From NCBI GenBank assembly GCA_050303415.1, contig JBNLBS010000017.1, positions 1 through 64,000 of the forward strand: a stretch of 64,000 bases of DNA, given 5' to 3'. Positions 24,727-33,532 of this stretch are shown here, one piece after another (within the stretch, counting starts at the first letter, position 1; each line of letters opens with the position of its first letter). A model generated the notes under the pieces. That model saw only the letters and a program-made list of their open reading frames with translations, was not told where the DNA came from and did no database searches. The stretch comes from JBNLBS01 sp050303415. Lineage in GTDB: Bacteria > Pseudomonadota > Gammaproteobacteria > Methylococcales > Methylomonadaceae. The position numbers and the translations under genes were made by a program.

Positions 24727-25219
24727 GAGCTTCGATTGTTGCCTGATATTTGTATACGGCCCCTCTTTGTTTAAAACATTGTCGGCTGAACAGGATGTCA
24801 TGGTTGAATGGTCTTAAACCGCAAATTTCGATCAATGAGTTTAATTGTTGTAAAACGGTTTCTTTGTCTTTGCCATGTATCATGCAAAATAAGTTATAAG
24901 GCCAATGTTTACCTTTCCTTGGGCGTTGATAACACAAGGTAACAAAATCAAGACGGCTTATTTTACGGCCATAATGTTTAATTTGCTGGTCAGGAATATC
25001 CCAGACAACCATGGCATTGGCTTTATAGCCAAGTTTTTGGTGTTTAACGATGACGCCCCAGCGCTTGATGAGGCCTTGTTGTTTGAGGATGGCTAAGCGT
25101 TCCAGTACTTCTTGTTCCGGCATATTGATCAGCTCCCCTATTCGGGCATAGGGTCTGGAACAGACGGGTAAGCCTTGTTGGGTCAATTCCAGTAATTGTA
25201 AATCGCGATCATCAAGCAT
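24719..25219 (-). CDS. nirL: siroheme decarboxylase subunit NirL
   Basis: 166 aa Lrp/AsnC-fold protein of heme d1 synthesis, of the H/L type: the signature is FVTLCYQRPRKGKHWPYNLF followed by CMIHGKD. The N-terminal winged helix runs over about residues 1-60. It overlaps nirD by 8 nt and nirG by 8 nt. nirD and nirL are fused in some denitrifiers (nirDL) but are separate genes here. Confidence 0.88.
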   Translation of the reverse strand: MLDDRDLQLLELTQQGLPVCSRPYARIGELINMPEQEVLERLAILKQQGLIKRWGVIVKHQKLGYKANAMVVWDIPDQQIKHYGRKISRLDFVTLCYQRPRKGKHWPYNLFCMIHGKDKETVLQQLNSLIEICGLRPFNHDILFSRQCFKQRGAVYKYQATIEAHG

Positions 25220-25670
25220 GGTTTAAATTTAGCTGAAATCCTAAATCAATAAAGAAATCATCCAGCATGGGTAACTGCATGGCCGAATAGCCGGTTTTTT
25301 GTTCTATATTCGCCATGACAGTTTGTAAATGCTGGTCATCAATGGCAATGACTACAAACCAAAGGTTGTATTGATGTTCGCGTTCATAGTTATGATTTAC
25401 TTCCTGGTAGCTGTTGATTATTTCGGCTACTTTGTGCAGCTGTTCAGTCGGAACGCTCATTGCCGCTAGTGTACTTACGCCGATATGATTGGGTGGAATA
25501 ACCGAGCCAATGCGGCTGATAAAGTTTTGTTCGTTCAGTTCGTTTAGGGCGCCGAGAACCTCTTCTTCGGTAACTCCCAGTTTATTGGCAATGTCCAGGT
25601 AAGGTGTTGCCGTCAGCGGGAAATCATGTTGATAATTATTAAGCAATTGTTTCTGTAGCGTGCTTAACAT
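25212..25670 (-). CDS. nirD: siroheme decarboxylase subunit NirD
   Basis: 152 aa Lrp/AsnC-fold protein that opens the nirDLGH block. The D-type signature is EVNHNYEREHQYNLWFVVIA, and the C-terminus (FFIDLGFQLNL) is also typical of NirD. Like its relatives it has lost a transcriptional role; the family acts enzymatically on siroheme. It begins 2 nt after the nirF stop on the minus strand, so the whole block is tightly coupled. Confidence 0.9.
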   Translation of the reverse strand: MLSTLQKQLLNNYQHDFPLTATPYLDIANKLGVTEEEVLGALNELNEQNFISRIGSVIPPNHIGVSTLAAMSVPTEQLHKVAEIINSYQEVNHNYEREHQYNLWFVVIAIDDQHLQTVMANIEQKTGYSAMQLPMLDDFFIDLGFQLNLNHA

Positions 25671-25672
25671 GT

Positions 25673-26839
25673 TTATAAACCTATTTTATGGGCTCGGGAG
25701 CTAAAAAATATGCCGCTGGGCTTTTGTGCAGGCAAGCGGGCTAATTCTTTTAAGCTGGCGGTATCATAGATCACCAGTTGGTTATCGTCGCGGACAGACA
25801 CCCACGCTTGTTCGCCTCGAGGAGTAAACTCCATGTGTAATACAGCTTTGCCGGGGGTCAGGGTTTTGCTTAAGCTTAAGCTTCGTGTGTCAATAATCTG
25901 CAAGTTGGCATTGTCCGGGAAGGCAAAGTTTACCCAGATCTGGCGGCTGTCAGGTCTGGTCATGACAAAGACCGGCTGACCTAAAACCGGAATGCTTTTA
26001 GCCAGTGACCAGTCGTGTCGGTTAATGACCAGCACTTCATGTTTGCCGACAGCCGGGGCAAGTAAATAATCACCTGCAATGGCCCAGCCTTCCAGATGAG
26101 GCATCTTGTAGACCGGCAGTTTTTCATCATTTTTTCCGTAGTCAGGAAGAATACGCTTAATCCCGGCTTCGGGTTGCCATAAGTCCAGCAGCGCCAAACC
26201 TCTTTCACCAAACAGTCCGGCAATATAATAACGGCCATCAGGTGAGATCAATGCATCATAAGGCTGCTTGCCGATGTTTTTAAATTTTGTAATGATGGGA
26301 TTGTCCGGGTTTTTAAAGTTGAGCAACCATATTTCATTGGCATCGAACAGGCTAAAAACAAAATGTTGTTCGGGTGCATCAACCAAGCCAACCACTTTTG
26401 ATGTTTGGCCGTCACCAAATGTGGCCGGAATATCGGCAACCAGATCCAGCGTTTGAGCTGAGAAAATTTTAACGCCGCCTGGCGTATAGTTGGATACCGC
26501 AATATAGCGACCATCCTGAGAGATTGCGCCACCAATACTGTTGCCGGCCTGAATAATACGTTTGGCAACTTTGTCTTGTAACAGATCTATTTTTGTCAGG
26601 CCGCCATCACGACCAAAGATATAGGCAAAGCGCTGATCGCGGGAGAAAACCACCGAAGCGTGGGATAAGTCGCCCAGCTCTTCAATTCGTGCTAATTGTC
26701 GGTGCTGGCTGGTATTTATAACCAGTACTGAGCCATGTTCACGTTCGATTACCACGCCCAGATCTCCGGTCGCACGCATTTCTGCATGGGATTGGAATGT
26801 TAACAGGCCACACAAGATGGCAATGCAGGATTTTATCAT
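25673..26839 (-). CDS. nirF: heme d1 biosynthesis protein NirF
   Basis: 388 aa secreted protein (signal peptide 1 to about 19, SHA-EM) with an eight-bladed propeller-like sequence resembling the d1 domain of NirS: repeated units such as SRDQRFAYIFGRDGG and SQDGRYIAVSNY. NirF is periplasmic or membrane-anchored and catalyses a dehydrogenation at a late step of heme d1 formation. It follows nirC by 19 nt. There is no cysteine at the predicted cleavage site, so a lipoprotein is unlikely. Confidence 0.94.
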   Translation of the reverse strand: MIKSCIAILCGLLTFQSHAEMRATGDLGVVIEREHGSVLVINTSQHRQLARIEELGDLSHASVVFSRDQRFAYIFGRDGGLTKIDLLQDKVAKRIIQAGNSIGGAISQDGRYIAVSNYTPGGVKIFSAQTLDLVADIPATFGDGQTSKVVGLVDAPEQHFVFSLFDANEIWLLNFKNPDNPIITKFKNIGKQPYDALISPDGRYYIAGLFGERGLALLDLWQPEAGIKRILPDYGKNDEKLPVYKMPHLEGWAIAGDYLLAPAVGKHEVLVINRHDWSLAKSIPVLGQPVFVMTRPDSRQIWVNFAFPDNANLQIIDTRSLSLSKTLTPGKAVLHMEFTPRGEQAWVSVRDDNQLVIYDTASLKELARLPAQKPSGIFFSSRAHKIGL

Positions 26840-26858
26840 GGGAGTTCTGGATGTGTTT

Positions 26859-27164
26859 TTACTGAATTTGACGAATTTGTTTTATCAGCCAGCGGGCCTC
26901 AGCAGGCGAAATAAATTTAGCCCAGGGGGGCATGGCAGTGTCTTTTCGGCCATTTAAAATAGTGTTGACGAGAAATTCATCGTCTTTATCTTTGATCGCT
27001 TCGGGCAATAAGGACGGTCCAAGTCCTCCTTTAAGGGTCATGCCATGACACGCTCCGCAATCATGTTTTAACATGTTGCGGAGTGTGGCTTGTCTTGCTG
27101 CTGAAGGCTGATCGGCAAAGGCAACGTTTGCAAATATCATCAGCAGTAATAACAGTTTTCTCAT
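26859..27164 (-). CDS. nirC: c-type cytochrome NirC
   Basis: 101 aa precursor with a signal peptide (1-17) and a single heme c motif C-G-A-C-H in HDCGACHGMTLKGGLGPSL. The axial methionine is probably in DTAMPPW. The short size, LGPSL motif and position just before nirF are those of NirC, a periplasmic cytochrome linked to NirS maturation and able to donate electrons to it. Confidence 0.88.
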   Translation of the reverse strand: MRKLLLLLMIFANVAFADQPSAARQATLRNMLKHDCGACHGMTLKGGLGPSLLPEAIKDKDDEFLVNTILNGRKDTAMPPWAKFISPAEARWLIKQIRQIQ

Positions 27165-27173
27165 GTTCGAATG

Positions 27174-27482
27174 TTATTTCAGTTTGGAATAATAGGCGGC
27201 TATATTGGCAATGTCTTTGTCAGATAAAGAGCCTGCAATATTATTCATAATATCCGAACGACGGGTTTTATCGCGGTACTGTTTTAATGCGCTACGTAAA
27301 TAGGCCGAATCGCGTCCGGCCAGCGGCGGAAAAGGTGCGCCGGCTGAGGGCGCTCTAATGCCGTGGCATTGTGAACATACTGCTGCCGCTGCCGCTTTTC
27401 CGGCATACAGGCTGGCAGCATTTACGCTGCCGGCCATGGTTAACGTCAAACAAAGAGCCGTTATCAATAGAGTTGATTTCAT
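27174..27482 (-). CDS. monoheme cytochrome c (possible NirS electron donor)
   Basis: 102 aa precursor with a signal peptide (1-22, NA-AS) and a heme c motif C-S-Q-C-H. A methionine in SDIMNNIAGSLSDKDI is the likely axial ligand, and the YRD...R-MN-IA-LSD pattern is that of cytochrome c4/c553-type domains. It lies 11 nt behind nirS, where other denitrifiers encode nirM or nirT/B, so it probably feeds electrons to NirS. I do not assign the NirM name because the sequence is closer to c4-type units. Confidence 0.85.
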   Translation of the reverse strand: MKSTLLITALCLTLTMAGSVNAASLYAGKAAAAAVCSQCHGIRAPSAGAPFPPLAGRDSAYLRSALKQYRDKTRRSDIMNNIAGSLSDKDIANIAAYYSKLK

Positions 27483-27493
27483 GCTGAGGCTCC

Positions 27494-29053
27494 TTAAATA
27501 TCTTCAGGTGAAAGTCCGCGGGTCATATATTTTACACGGCCGCGAGAAAAGATACCGGCAGGGCTTTCCATTTCTACTGAGCCGACTTGTTTTAAAGAGG
27601 TGGAGTCGTAAACCTTAACTTCATCTCCTGCATAACCGGCACTGACATATAAATATTTACCGTCTGCACTGTATTCAGGAAAGTAAGCATGGCCGCCAAC
27701 ATCCAGTGTTTTAACTACTTTGAGTGATTTTTTGTCGATCAACTGAATAGTTCTGGCGCGTCTGTCTTTGGTGATAATATCCACTGCAACATAAGGCGCA
27801 TTGGCGTGCGCGGCGGGTGACTCGGTACCGCCTGAAACCGGTACTTGTTTGACCACTTCCATTTTGTCCAGATCCCAAACGCTGACCACGGTTTTATCGC
27901 AGGTGCCGAAGTTGGTGCCGAAACCTAAGGTACGTCCATCGACTTTAACGGCTGCACCGCCACCGACATGCGGTACGCAACCGGCAGGTAGTTTTTTAAT
28001 GATTTTACGGTCAACCAAATCGATCGCAGCGACAATGCTGTCGTCATACGAAGCAATCATCAGTTTACGTCCGGCATGCGTTAAGAACGCATCATGTAAA
28101 TGACGGCCGACATTTTTGATTTTAGTGACCGGGAAGCCTTCTTTTAAGTCAACGACCCAAACCTGACCGGCATTTTCCAGTGCAATGGCGAAAATATCAT
28201 CAATTGGTGTACCAATGACCATGCCTGAGTCGGAAGTTACCATTTTGCCGTCCGGGTCTATACCTTCCAGCTCAAAAGTTTTTAAAGGTTCCAGAGTATT
28301 TGCGTCCAGAATAACGGCATTATGTGGTACGAAAGAACCGGCCATGATGTATTTGCCGTCGCGGGACACGCCCATGCCAGGTCCGTTAAAACCGGTTTTA
28401 ACGCTACGCACAGCTTGCATGGAGTATAAATCAACTTTGAAAATTTCCGCAGTATCGGTTTTTACATATGCCCAGCGCGGATTGGTTGGGCTGAAATCAA
28501 TGATGTGGGCTGCTGTGCCGGTGGCAACCTCACCGATTTGTTGGTGAGTTTTGCTGTTAATAAAAACGGCTTTGGACCCGTCGCCGCGTCCATATTTACC
28601 CCGAGCGGCGACACCGATTACATCGTCCATGCTGTCTATATTATAAGTCGGTTTGTTAGGCAACGTGCTTTCATCACTAACATAGACCTTGATCGATTTT
28701 TTTATATCGGCCATTGTCCAGCTGGGATTTTCTAATTTTGGTGTGCTTTGTAAATGCTTGACCAGACCGCGAATTTCATCGTCGGATAGGCGGCCGTAGA
28801 ACGGGGGCATTAATGTTTCGAAACTGCCGGTCATAATCAAACTGCGTAATGCGGTCGGACTTCTACCTTTTAATGTGTCTGCATTTAACGCAGGAGCCAG
28901 ATAGCCGCCGTGGTCAGAACCGTGACAGCTTGCGCAGTTGTCTTGATACAACTGATGTGCATTATCGCTTTTGGCTTGAATGCTTAATGGCAATAATGTG
29001 GCGGTTAGGCCTGCGAGGATTGATTTGTACAGAAACTTTCGGTTTGTTTTCAT
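27494..29053 (-). CDS. nirS: cytochrome cd1 nitrite reductase
   Basis: 519 aa periplasmic enzyme reducing nitrite to NO. I chose ATG 29053 (MKTNRKFLYKSIL) with GGAG 8 nt upstream; the frame extends ten codons further. A signal peptide (1-27) precedes a cytochrome c domain with CASCH at 40-44 and a methionine in ETLMPPF. The d1 propeller follows; the histidine-containing stretches RHLHDAF and VPHVGGG align with the regions of the two distal-pocket histidines. It is a little shorter than the Pseudomonas protein. It leads the nir operon. Confidence 0.97.
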   Translation of the reverse strand: MKTNRKFLYKSILAGLTATLLPLSIQAKSDNAHQLYQDNCASCHGSDHGGYLAPALNADTLKGRSPTALRSLIMTGSFETLMPPFYGRLSDDEIRGLVKHLQSTPKLENPSWTMADIKKSIKVYVSDESTLPNKPTYNIDSMDDVIGVAARGKYGRGDGSKAVFINSKTHQQIGEVATGTAAHIIDFSPTNPRWAYVKTDTAEIFKVDLYSMQAVRSVKTGFNGPGMGVSRDGKYIMAGSFVPHNAVILDANTLEPLKTFELEGIDPDGKMVTSDSGMVIGTPIDDIFAIALENAGQVWVVDLKEGFPVTKIKNVGRHLHDAFLTHAGRKLMIASYDDSIVAAIDLVDRKIIKKLPAGCVPHVGGGAAVKVDGRTLGFGTNFGTCDKTVVSVWDLDKMEVVKQVPVSGGTESPAAHANAPYVAVDIITKDRRARTIQLIDKKSLKVVKTLDVGGHAYFPEYSADGKYLYVSAGYAGDEVKVYDSTSLKQVGSVEMESPAGIFSRGRVKYMTRGLSPEDI

Positions 29054-29458
29054 TGTTGTTAGCTCCAGGTAGTGTCGAATCAATATTAATAGCTTGAAGG
29101 GTAAAATTCAAGTCGGATTGTAATTATAAGTGGCTATCTCTTAATTGATTAATTTACCGGTCTATTATGAAGCTTGTGACTACAGAAATAAATTATTGTT
29201 GAAAAATAAATTTTCTTTATTGGTCCGCTAAAGAAGTTCTGTAGCTTGTATCTGTGAGAGATCTTAAGCATGCTGACCTATGTAAGTTAGTCAGTAGTAA
29301 CTTAATACCTAGTCAGACGGATTATTTTTTTGCATTTTGTCAGAGATGACAGATATCCCTTTTTTAAAATGTTCGGGGAAATGGCGCAAATCCCGATTGC
29401 TTTTTATCTGAATATAAATATACTTATACGTATTTCCATATATACTAAGGTGCTTACT
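29054..29458. other. divergent promoter region nirS / arsR
   Basis: About 400 nt, AT-rich. It must hold the nirS promoter (minus strand) and the ars promoter (plus strand). I found only half-matches to the FNR/DNR consensus TTGAT-N4-ATCAA (for example at about 29138-29150), so no site is claimed. An upstream in-frame extension of arsR (from 29330) lacks similarity to ArsR proteins. Confidence 0.4.
29410..29444. promoter_or_regulatory. possible ArsR operator
   Basis: AT-rich imperfect dyad just before arsR, including ATATACTTATACGTATTTCC. Its position next to the start of an autoregulated repressor gene and its composition fit ArsR-family operators, but no defined consensus is met. Confidence 0.3.
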
Positions 29459-29788
29459 GTGCTACCGGAAAGTTTTTATAAATGCTTGGCAGACGAAACG
29501 CGGTTACGTTGTCTTGCTTTAATGGTTTCGAAAGGAGAGCTTTGTGTATGCGAGTTGACGCAGGCGCTGGATTTATCGCAACCGAAAATTTCGCGACATC
29601 TGGCGCAGTTAAGGCAAACCGGCGTGCTGTTGGATTGCCGGAAAGGACAGTGGGTGTATTACGCGATTAATCCTGAATTGCCCGGTTGGGCTGTGCAGGC
29701 ATTATCTGCGGTATTGGAAGCGCTTAAGGAAAGTGGGCAATGGCAGCTGGATAATGCGCGTTTAACGGATATTAAGCAGTGCGAATAA
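29459..29788 (+). CDS. arsR: arsenic-responsive repressor ArsR
   Basis: 109 aa winged-helix repressor. I chose the GTG at 29459 (LPESFYKCLADETRLRCLAL), preceded by AAGG; the longer frame begins with unrelated sequence. The metalloid-sensing motif is ELCVCELTQAL (ELCVC), which binds As(III), followed by the recognition helix QPKISRHLAQLRQTG. It should repress itself and the arsC-acr3 genes directly downstream, releasing them on arsenite binding. Confidence 0.93.
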   Translation: MLPESFYKCLADETRLRCLALMVSKGELCVCELTQALDLSQPKISRHLAQLRQTGVLLDCRKGQWVYYAINPELPGWAVQALSAVLEALKESGQWQLDNARLTDIKQCE

Positions 29789-29813
29789 ATTTTATGACTG
29801 AAAAGGTAAGGTA

Positions 29814-30293
29814 ATGAAAAATATTTTAGTGGTGTGCACCGGTAATTCATGTCGGAGTGTGATGGGCGAGGCGCTTTTAAATAGTTTGGGTGCGGGGCGT
29901 ATTAGAGCATTTTCAGCCGGTAGTTCGCCGATCGGCCGTATTAATCAGGGAGCGCTTGCTACCTTGGCGCGTCATGGTTTGCCAACCGAGGGTTATAAGA
30001 GTCAGTCTTGGGATGAATTTGCCGACAAGGCGATTGATATAGCTATTACAGTCTGTGATAACGCGGCAGGTGAAGTCTGTCCGGTTTATTTTAACAGTCT
30101 TGTTCGCGCGCACTGGGGAGTGTTCGATCCAGGGCATCTTAAAGGTACTGAGGAAGAGATTATTGCCGCGTTTGATCAGACATTTAATCTATTGAAAAAA
30201 CGCGTTGAGGAAATGTTGTTATTGCCTTTGGAGGAGATGGATGTAGAAGAGTTGACTGAGCAATTGAATAGAATAGGACAAATAGGCGCTTGA
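29814..30293 (+). CDS. arsC: arsenate reductase, low-molecular-weight phosphatase type
   Basis: 159 aa cytosolic enzyme reducing As(V) to As(III). The phosphatase P-loop reads VCTGNSCRS with the catalytic C8 and R14. Two further cysteines at 81 and 89 are placed like the redox pair of the S. aureus thioredoxin-coupled ArsC (10, 82, 89), so thioredoxin rather than glutaredoxin is the likely reductant. The C-terminus has an additional helical tail. The product arsenite is exported by Acr3, whose gene starts 1 nt after this stop. Confidence 0.93.
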   Translation: MKNILVVCTGNSCRSVMGEALLNSLGAGRIRAFSAGSSPIGRINQGALATLARHGLPTEGYKSQSWDEFADKAIDIAITVCDNAAGEVCPVYFNSLVRAHWGVFDPGHLKGTEEEIIAAFDQTFNLLKKRVEEMLLLPLEEMDVEELTEQLNRIGQIGA

Positions 30294-30294
30294 T

Positions 30295-31458
30295 ATGTCT
30301 GGAAATAAACATGATATAGGTTTTTTTGAGCGTTATTTAACGCTGTGGGTTTTGTTGTGTATTGTTGTGGGTATTTCCCTGGGTGCTTTAATGCCCAATG
30401 TGGCGAAAACCTTTGACGCGATGAGTGTTAGTGTGAATGGCGCACCCATAGTCTCTATTCCGATTGCTATTTGCCTGTTTTTCATGATGTACCCGATTAT
30501 GGTGAAAATAGATTTTGCCGAAGTGGTCAAGGCGGGCAAAAGCATTAAGCCGGTCGGTTTAACACTGGTGGTCAATTGGGCGATTAAGCCGTTCAGTATG
30601 TATGCCATTGCTTATGTCTTTTTGGGGTTATTGTTTAAAGAGTTTATTGGTGTAGCGGCGCTGGATTATATAAAAATGCCGTTTAGCCTGGATTTGCCTG
30701 TCGGTGCTGAATATGGCTCCGGCTCCGTGGTGATGCATGACGGGGTAAAAATGCTGGCGGTACCGTTATGGCGAAGCTATCTGGCGGGCTGTATTCTATT
30801 GGGGATTGCACCTTGTACGGCTATGGTATTGGTTTGGGGTTATCTGGCAAAAGGTAATGATGGACATACACTGGTAATGGTGGCGATTAATTCATTAATG
30901 ATGTTGCTGTTGTTCGGTGTCATTGGCGGATTTTTGCTGGGGGTTGGTCAGCTGCCGGTTCCTTGGCAGGCTTTATTGTTATCTATCGGAGTGTATGTGG
31001 CATTACCCTTGGTGGCAGGTATTTTTTCCAGAAAATGGATTATAGCCAGTAAAGGTCAGCAATGGTTTGATGAAAAGTTTCTGCAGTTTTTAACGCCGAT
31101 CACCATTTTTTCGTTATTAACTACACTGGTATTGCTGTTTGCCTTTAAAGGTGAGGTGATTGTACAGAATCCAATGACCATTATATGGATAGCAGTTCCA
31201 TTGTTCATTCAAACGGTTGTTATTTTTATGCTGACGTATGGATGTGCCAAAGCAATGGGTTTGGCTTATGAGGATGCAGCGCCGTCGGCTATGATTGGTG
31301 CGTCCAATCACTTTGAGGTGGCAATAGCCACTGCTGTTATGTTGTATGGATTGAGTTCGGGGGCGGCTCTGGCAACAGTGGTTGGTGTGTTGATTGAGGT
31401 GCCATTAATGTTGGCGATAGTGGGTTTTTGTAAAAAAACCAAGGCTTGGTTTGTTTGA
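30295..31458 (+). CDS. acr3: arsenite efflux permease Acr3
   Basis: 387 aa inner-membrane protein with about ten hydrophobic helices. The conserved cysteine of Acr3 carriers appears in GIAPCTAMVLVWGYLAKG, and ASNHFEVAIATAV is the second family signature. It exports arsenite using the proton gradient. It is the third gene of the arsRC-acr3 operon and is closed by a strong terminator at 31481-31518. Confidence 0.95.
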   Translation: MSGNKHDIGFFERYLTLWVLLCIVVGISLGALMPNVAKTFDAMSVSVNGAPIVSIPIAICLFFMMYPIMVKIDFAEVVKAGKSIKPVGLTLVVNWAIKPFSMYAIAYVFLGLLFKEFIGVAALDYIKMPFSLDLPVGAEYGSGSVVMHDGVKMLAVPLWRSYLAGCILLGIAPCTAMVLVWGYLAKGNDGHTLVMVAINSLMMLLLFGVIGGFLLGVGQLPVPWQALLLSIGVYVALPLVAGIFSRKWIIASKGQQWFDEKFLQFLTPITIFSLLTTLVLLFAFKGEVIVQNPMTIIWIAVPLFIQTVVIFMLTYGCAKAMGLAYEDAAPSAMIGASNHFEVAIATAVMLYGLSSGAALATVVGVLIEVPLMLAIVGFCKKTKAWFV

Positions 31459-31480
31459 TTGCCAGATAAGTTTCAGGCAT

Positions 31481-31518
31481 AAAAAAACCCCCGGTACCTA
31501 AGGTAGCGGGGGTTTTTT
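31481..31518. terminator. bidirectional rho-independent terminator
   Basis: GC-rich stem with one mismatch (ACCCCCGGTACC at 31487-31498, GGTAGCGGGGGT at 31502-31513), flanked by A7 upstream and T6 downstream. It lies between acr3 and the convergent 53-codon gene and can serve both. Confidence 0.87.
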
Positions 31519-31536
31519 GTGCTTAGTCTAAATAGA

Positions 31537-31698
31537 TTATTTAGATTCGCCGCGAATTTCAGATTTCAATTCGTCGTAAGCACCAGTGCTTAAATGCTCA
31601 GTTTCTCTGCCTTTCAGCATGATAACTAAGATTACGGTCGCAACGATTAGACCGCCAATGTACAACCAAAAATTGTCTTTTTCTTGTTCTTCAGCCAT
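31537..31698 (-). CDS. small single-span membrane protein, unknown
   Basis: 53-codon gene. The protein starts MAEEQEKDNFWLYIGG, then a hydrophobic helix (about residues 11-28, ending VILVIMLKG), then a charged tail (HLSTGAYDELKSEIRGESK). The ribosome-binding sequence AGAGGA lies 8 nt before the ATG, and a shared terminator closes it, so it is very likely a real, single-gene transcript. The charge pattern suggests N-terminus in the periplasm or a small membrane-complex subunit. I recognise no family. Confidence 0.72.
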   Translation of the reverse strand: MAEEQEKDNFWLYIGGLIVATVILVIMLKGRETEHLSTGAYDELKSEIRGESK

Positions 31699-32051
31699 TT
31701 TAAAATCCTCTTGTTATTGTAATAGTTAATTTTTCTTCCCCTCTCCTCAAAGGGGTTAACTTTTTTGCCGTTAAGCGAAAAAGCTATTGTCGATAAATGA
31801 TGTTTTTAAACGACGGGGATATTTTTATCACGACAAAAGGTGTTGTGTCAAAACTAAAAGTAAAAAAAAATAAGCCGGATACTTTTAAAGTCGACAGTTT
31901 GACCTAATAATCTTTTTTAATCAGTCTGTTGCGAAATGCACGAGCGTGTAAATTTTTTTTGAGGCTCAGGTGATAATTGTAGAATTATTGTTAACGGATT
32001 GGTCATATTGTGATTGGCAAATCCAAAGTGCAAAGAGGGGCGTTTTGTTTT
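31699..32051. other. intergenic region
   Basis: About 350 AT-rich nt containing the promoter for the 53-codon gene and the end of the arsS operon. No RNA family, repeat or operator was recognised; no clear terminator for the desaturase gene was found. Confidence 0.35.
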
Positions 32052-32843
32052 TTAACGTGGTTTAAGTCTTTTAAAAGGCTGAATCAGCAAACTAATAAAG
32101 TTCACGCTGTCAATTGTTCGGTATAAAGGCAGGCCCAGAGTAATTTTTTTCTGGCTTTCTGTTGCAGCCGATAGATAGGTTTTGAGGAATCTGTCCCAGA
32201 TGGAAATGGAAAAACCATAGTTACTGTCAGTTTCACTGCGAATAATGGAGTGATGAATGCGGTGCATATTTGGCGTAACAATCAGCCAGCGTAATTTTTG
32301 ATCGATATTTTTCGGAATATAAATATTACTGTGATTGAATGTCGCTGCTGCATTCAAAATGATTTCAAAGCTGATAACGGCAGTCAGCGGTGCGCCTAGT
32401 AACAATATACAACATGACTTGTATAACATGGATAATATGATTTCAATAGGATGGAAGCGAATGGCGGTGCTGGCATCAACTTCCAGATCGCTATGATGCA
32501 CCTGATGGAAGCGCCATAAAAAAGTCCATTTATGAGAAATGACATGCTGACAATAGATGGCAAAATCCAGGGTTATTACACTGAGTGTAATGGCCAGGTA
32601 GGCGGGGATTTCAAATTGATTAAACAGCCCCCAGCTGTTTTGACTGGCCAATACTGCGCTTATTAATGCCAGGCTGCCAAAACTGGCGCGCATAATCAGC
32701 ATGTTGAGGCCGGCAAGGCCAAGATTGATAGGCCAGCGTTGTTTTCGCGTCAAAGCGGGCTGCCTGATAGGATTTAAATATTCCCAAGTAATCATGATGA
32801 GAAATGTACCGATAGCTATGATAAAGCGAATTAATGATTCCAA
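32052..32843 (-). CDS. fatty acid hydroxylase / sterol desaturase family protein
   Basis: 263 aa membrane protein with several hydrophobic helices and the di-iron histidine clusters of the family: HVISH, then HQVHHSD, then HRIHHSI near the C-terminus. These enzymes hydroxylate or desaturate lipids. It is the third gene of an operon headed by arsS and overlaps the glycosyltransferase gene by 13 nt. The substrate is unknown; a link to arsenosugar lipids is possible from context only. Confidence 0.88.
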   Translation of the reverse strand: MESLIRFIIAIGTFLIMITWEYLNPIRQPALTRKQRWPINLGLAGLNMLIMRASFGSLALISAVLASQNSWGLFNQFEIPAYLAITLSVITLDFAIYCQHVISHKWTFLWRFHQVHHSDLEVDASTAIRFHPIEIILSMLYKSCCILLLGAPLTAVISFEIILNAAATFNHSNIYIPKNIDQKLRWLIVTPNMHRIHHSIIRSETDSNYGFSISIWDRFLKTYLSAATESQKKITLGLPLYRTIDSVNFISLLIQPFKRLKPR

Positions 32844-33520
32844 AATTGGCCTCGATAATAGAGTTGGGCGAGCTTGTCAGGATGTGATCCAAAATAATAG
32901 CGTAAGCGCAAGCTCCACATTAAAAGGATAGTCTTAATAAGACCGAACTGCTCCCAGCGGCGTGCCGAACTACGTACTTTTGCCTCTAAACAGGCCGGAG
33001 GGCTATATAGTTTGAGCATACTGCTGAGTGCTATATCTTCCATCAAAGCAATGGCCGGGTAATGCCCGACTGTATTAAACAAGGCTTTAGTGACAAAAAT
33101 TACCTGGTCGCCTGTGGCTATTCCTGTCCATTTTGATCGGCAATTCATCAGTAGCGCAATGACTTTAAGCAGGGGTGAGCGACCTTCCAGTTCTATATTG
33201 AAACGTCCCCAGAGCTTATTCCGGGTTAGAGACGATTGAATCAAGGATAAAGCGTTCTCAGGTAAAAAAGTGTCGGCATGCATGAAGATAAGAATATCGC
33301 CACGTGCATGACTTGCACCCCGGTTCATCTGGATTGCTCTGCCTTGCGAACAATTTATTATACGGTCAACCAAAGGAGTGGCGAGTGTTATGGTGTTGTC
33401 CGCGCTGCCGCCGTCAGCAAGAATCAGTTCACTTTGCTGCCTTAAAGGTTGTAATGCAATAAGGAAGTTTTCTATGCCTTCCTGCTCGTTCAAGGTCGGA
33501 ATAATTATGGAAAATTGCAT
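32831..33520 (-). CDS. family 2 glycosyltransferase, TIGR04283-like
   Basis: 229 aa GT-A fold protein. The N-terminus FSIIIPTLNEQEGIENFL, LILADGGSADNT and the DxD-like region MHADTFLP are typical. The QGRAIQMNRGASHARGDIL stretch is characteristic of the TIGR04283 family, which often neighbours arsS in arsenosugar loci. It lies 12 nt behind arsS. The sugar donor is not known. Confidence 0.88.
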   Translation of the reverse strand: MQFSIIIPTLNEQEGIENFLIALQPLRQQSELILADGGSADNTITLATPLVDRIINCSQGRAIQMNRGASHARGDILIFMHADTFLPENALSLIQSSLTRNKLWGRFNIELEGRSPLLKVIALLMNCRSKWTGIATGDQVIFVTKALFNTVGHYPAIALMEDIALSSMLKLYSPPACLEAKVRSSARRWEQFGLIKTILLMWSLRLRYYFGSHPDKLAQLYYRGQFWNH

Positions 33521-33532
33521 GGTTTATTATGG

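Noticed and set aside
29100..29200. FNR/DNR box before nirS
   Set aside because: Only half-sites are present (for example TTGATTAATTTA); no full TTGAT-N4-ATCAA palindrome.
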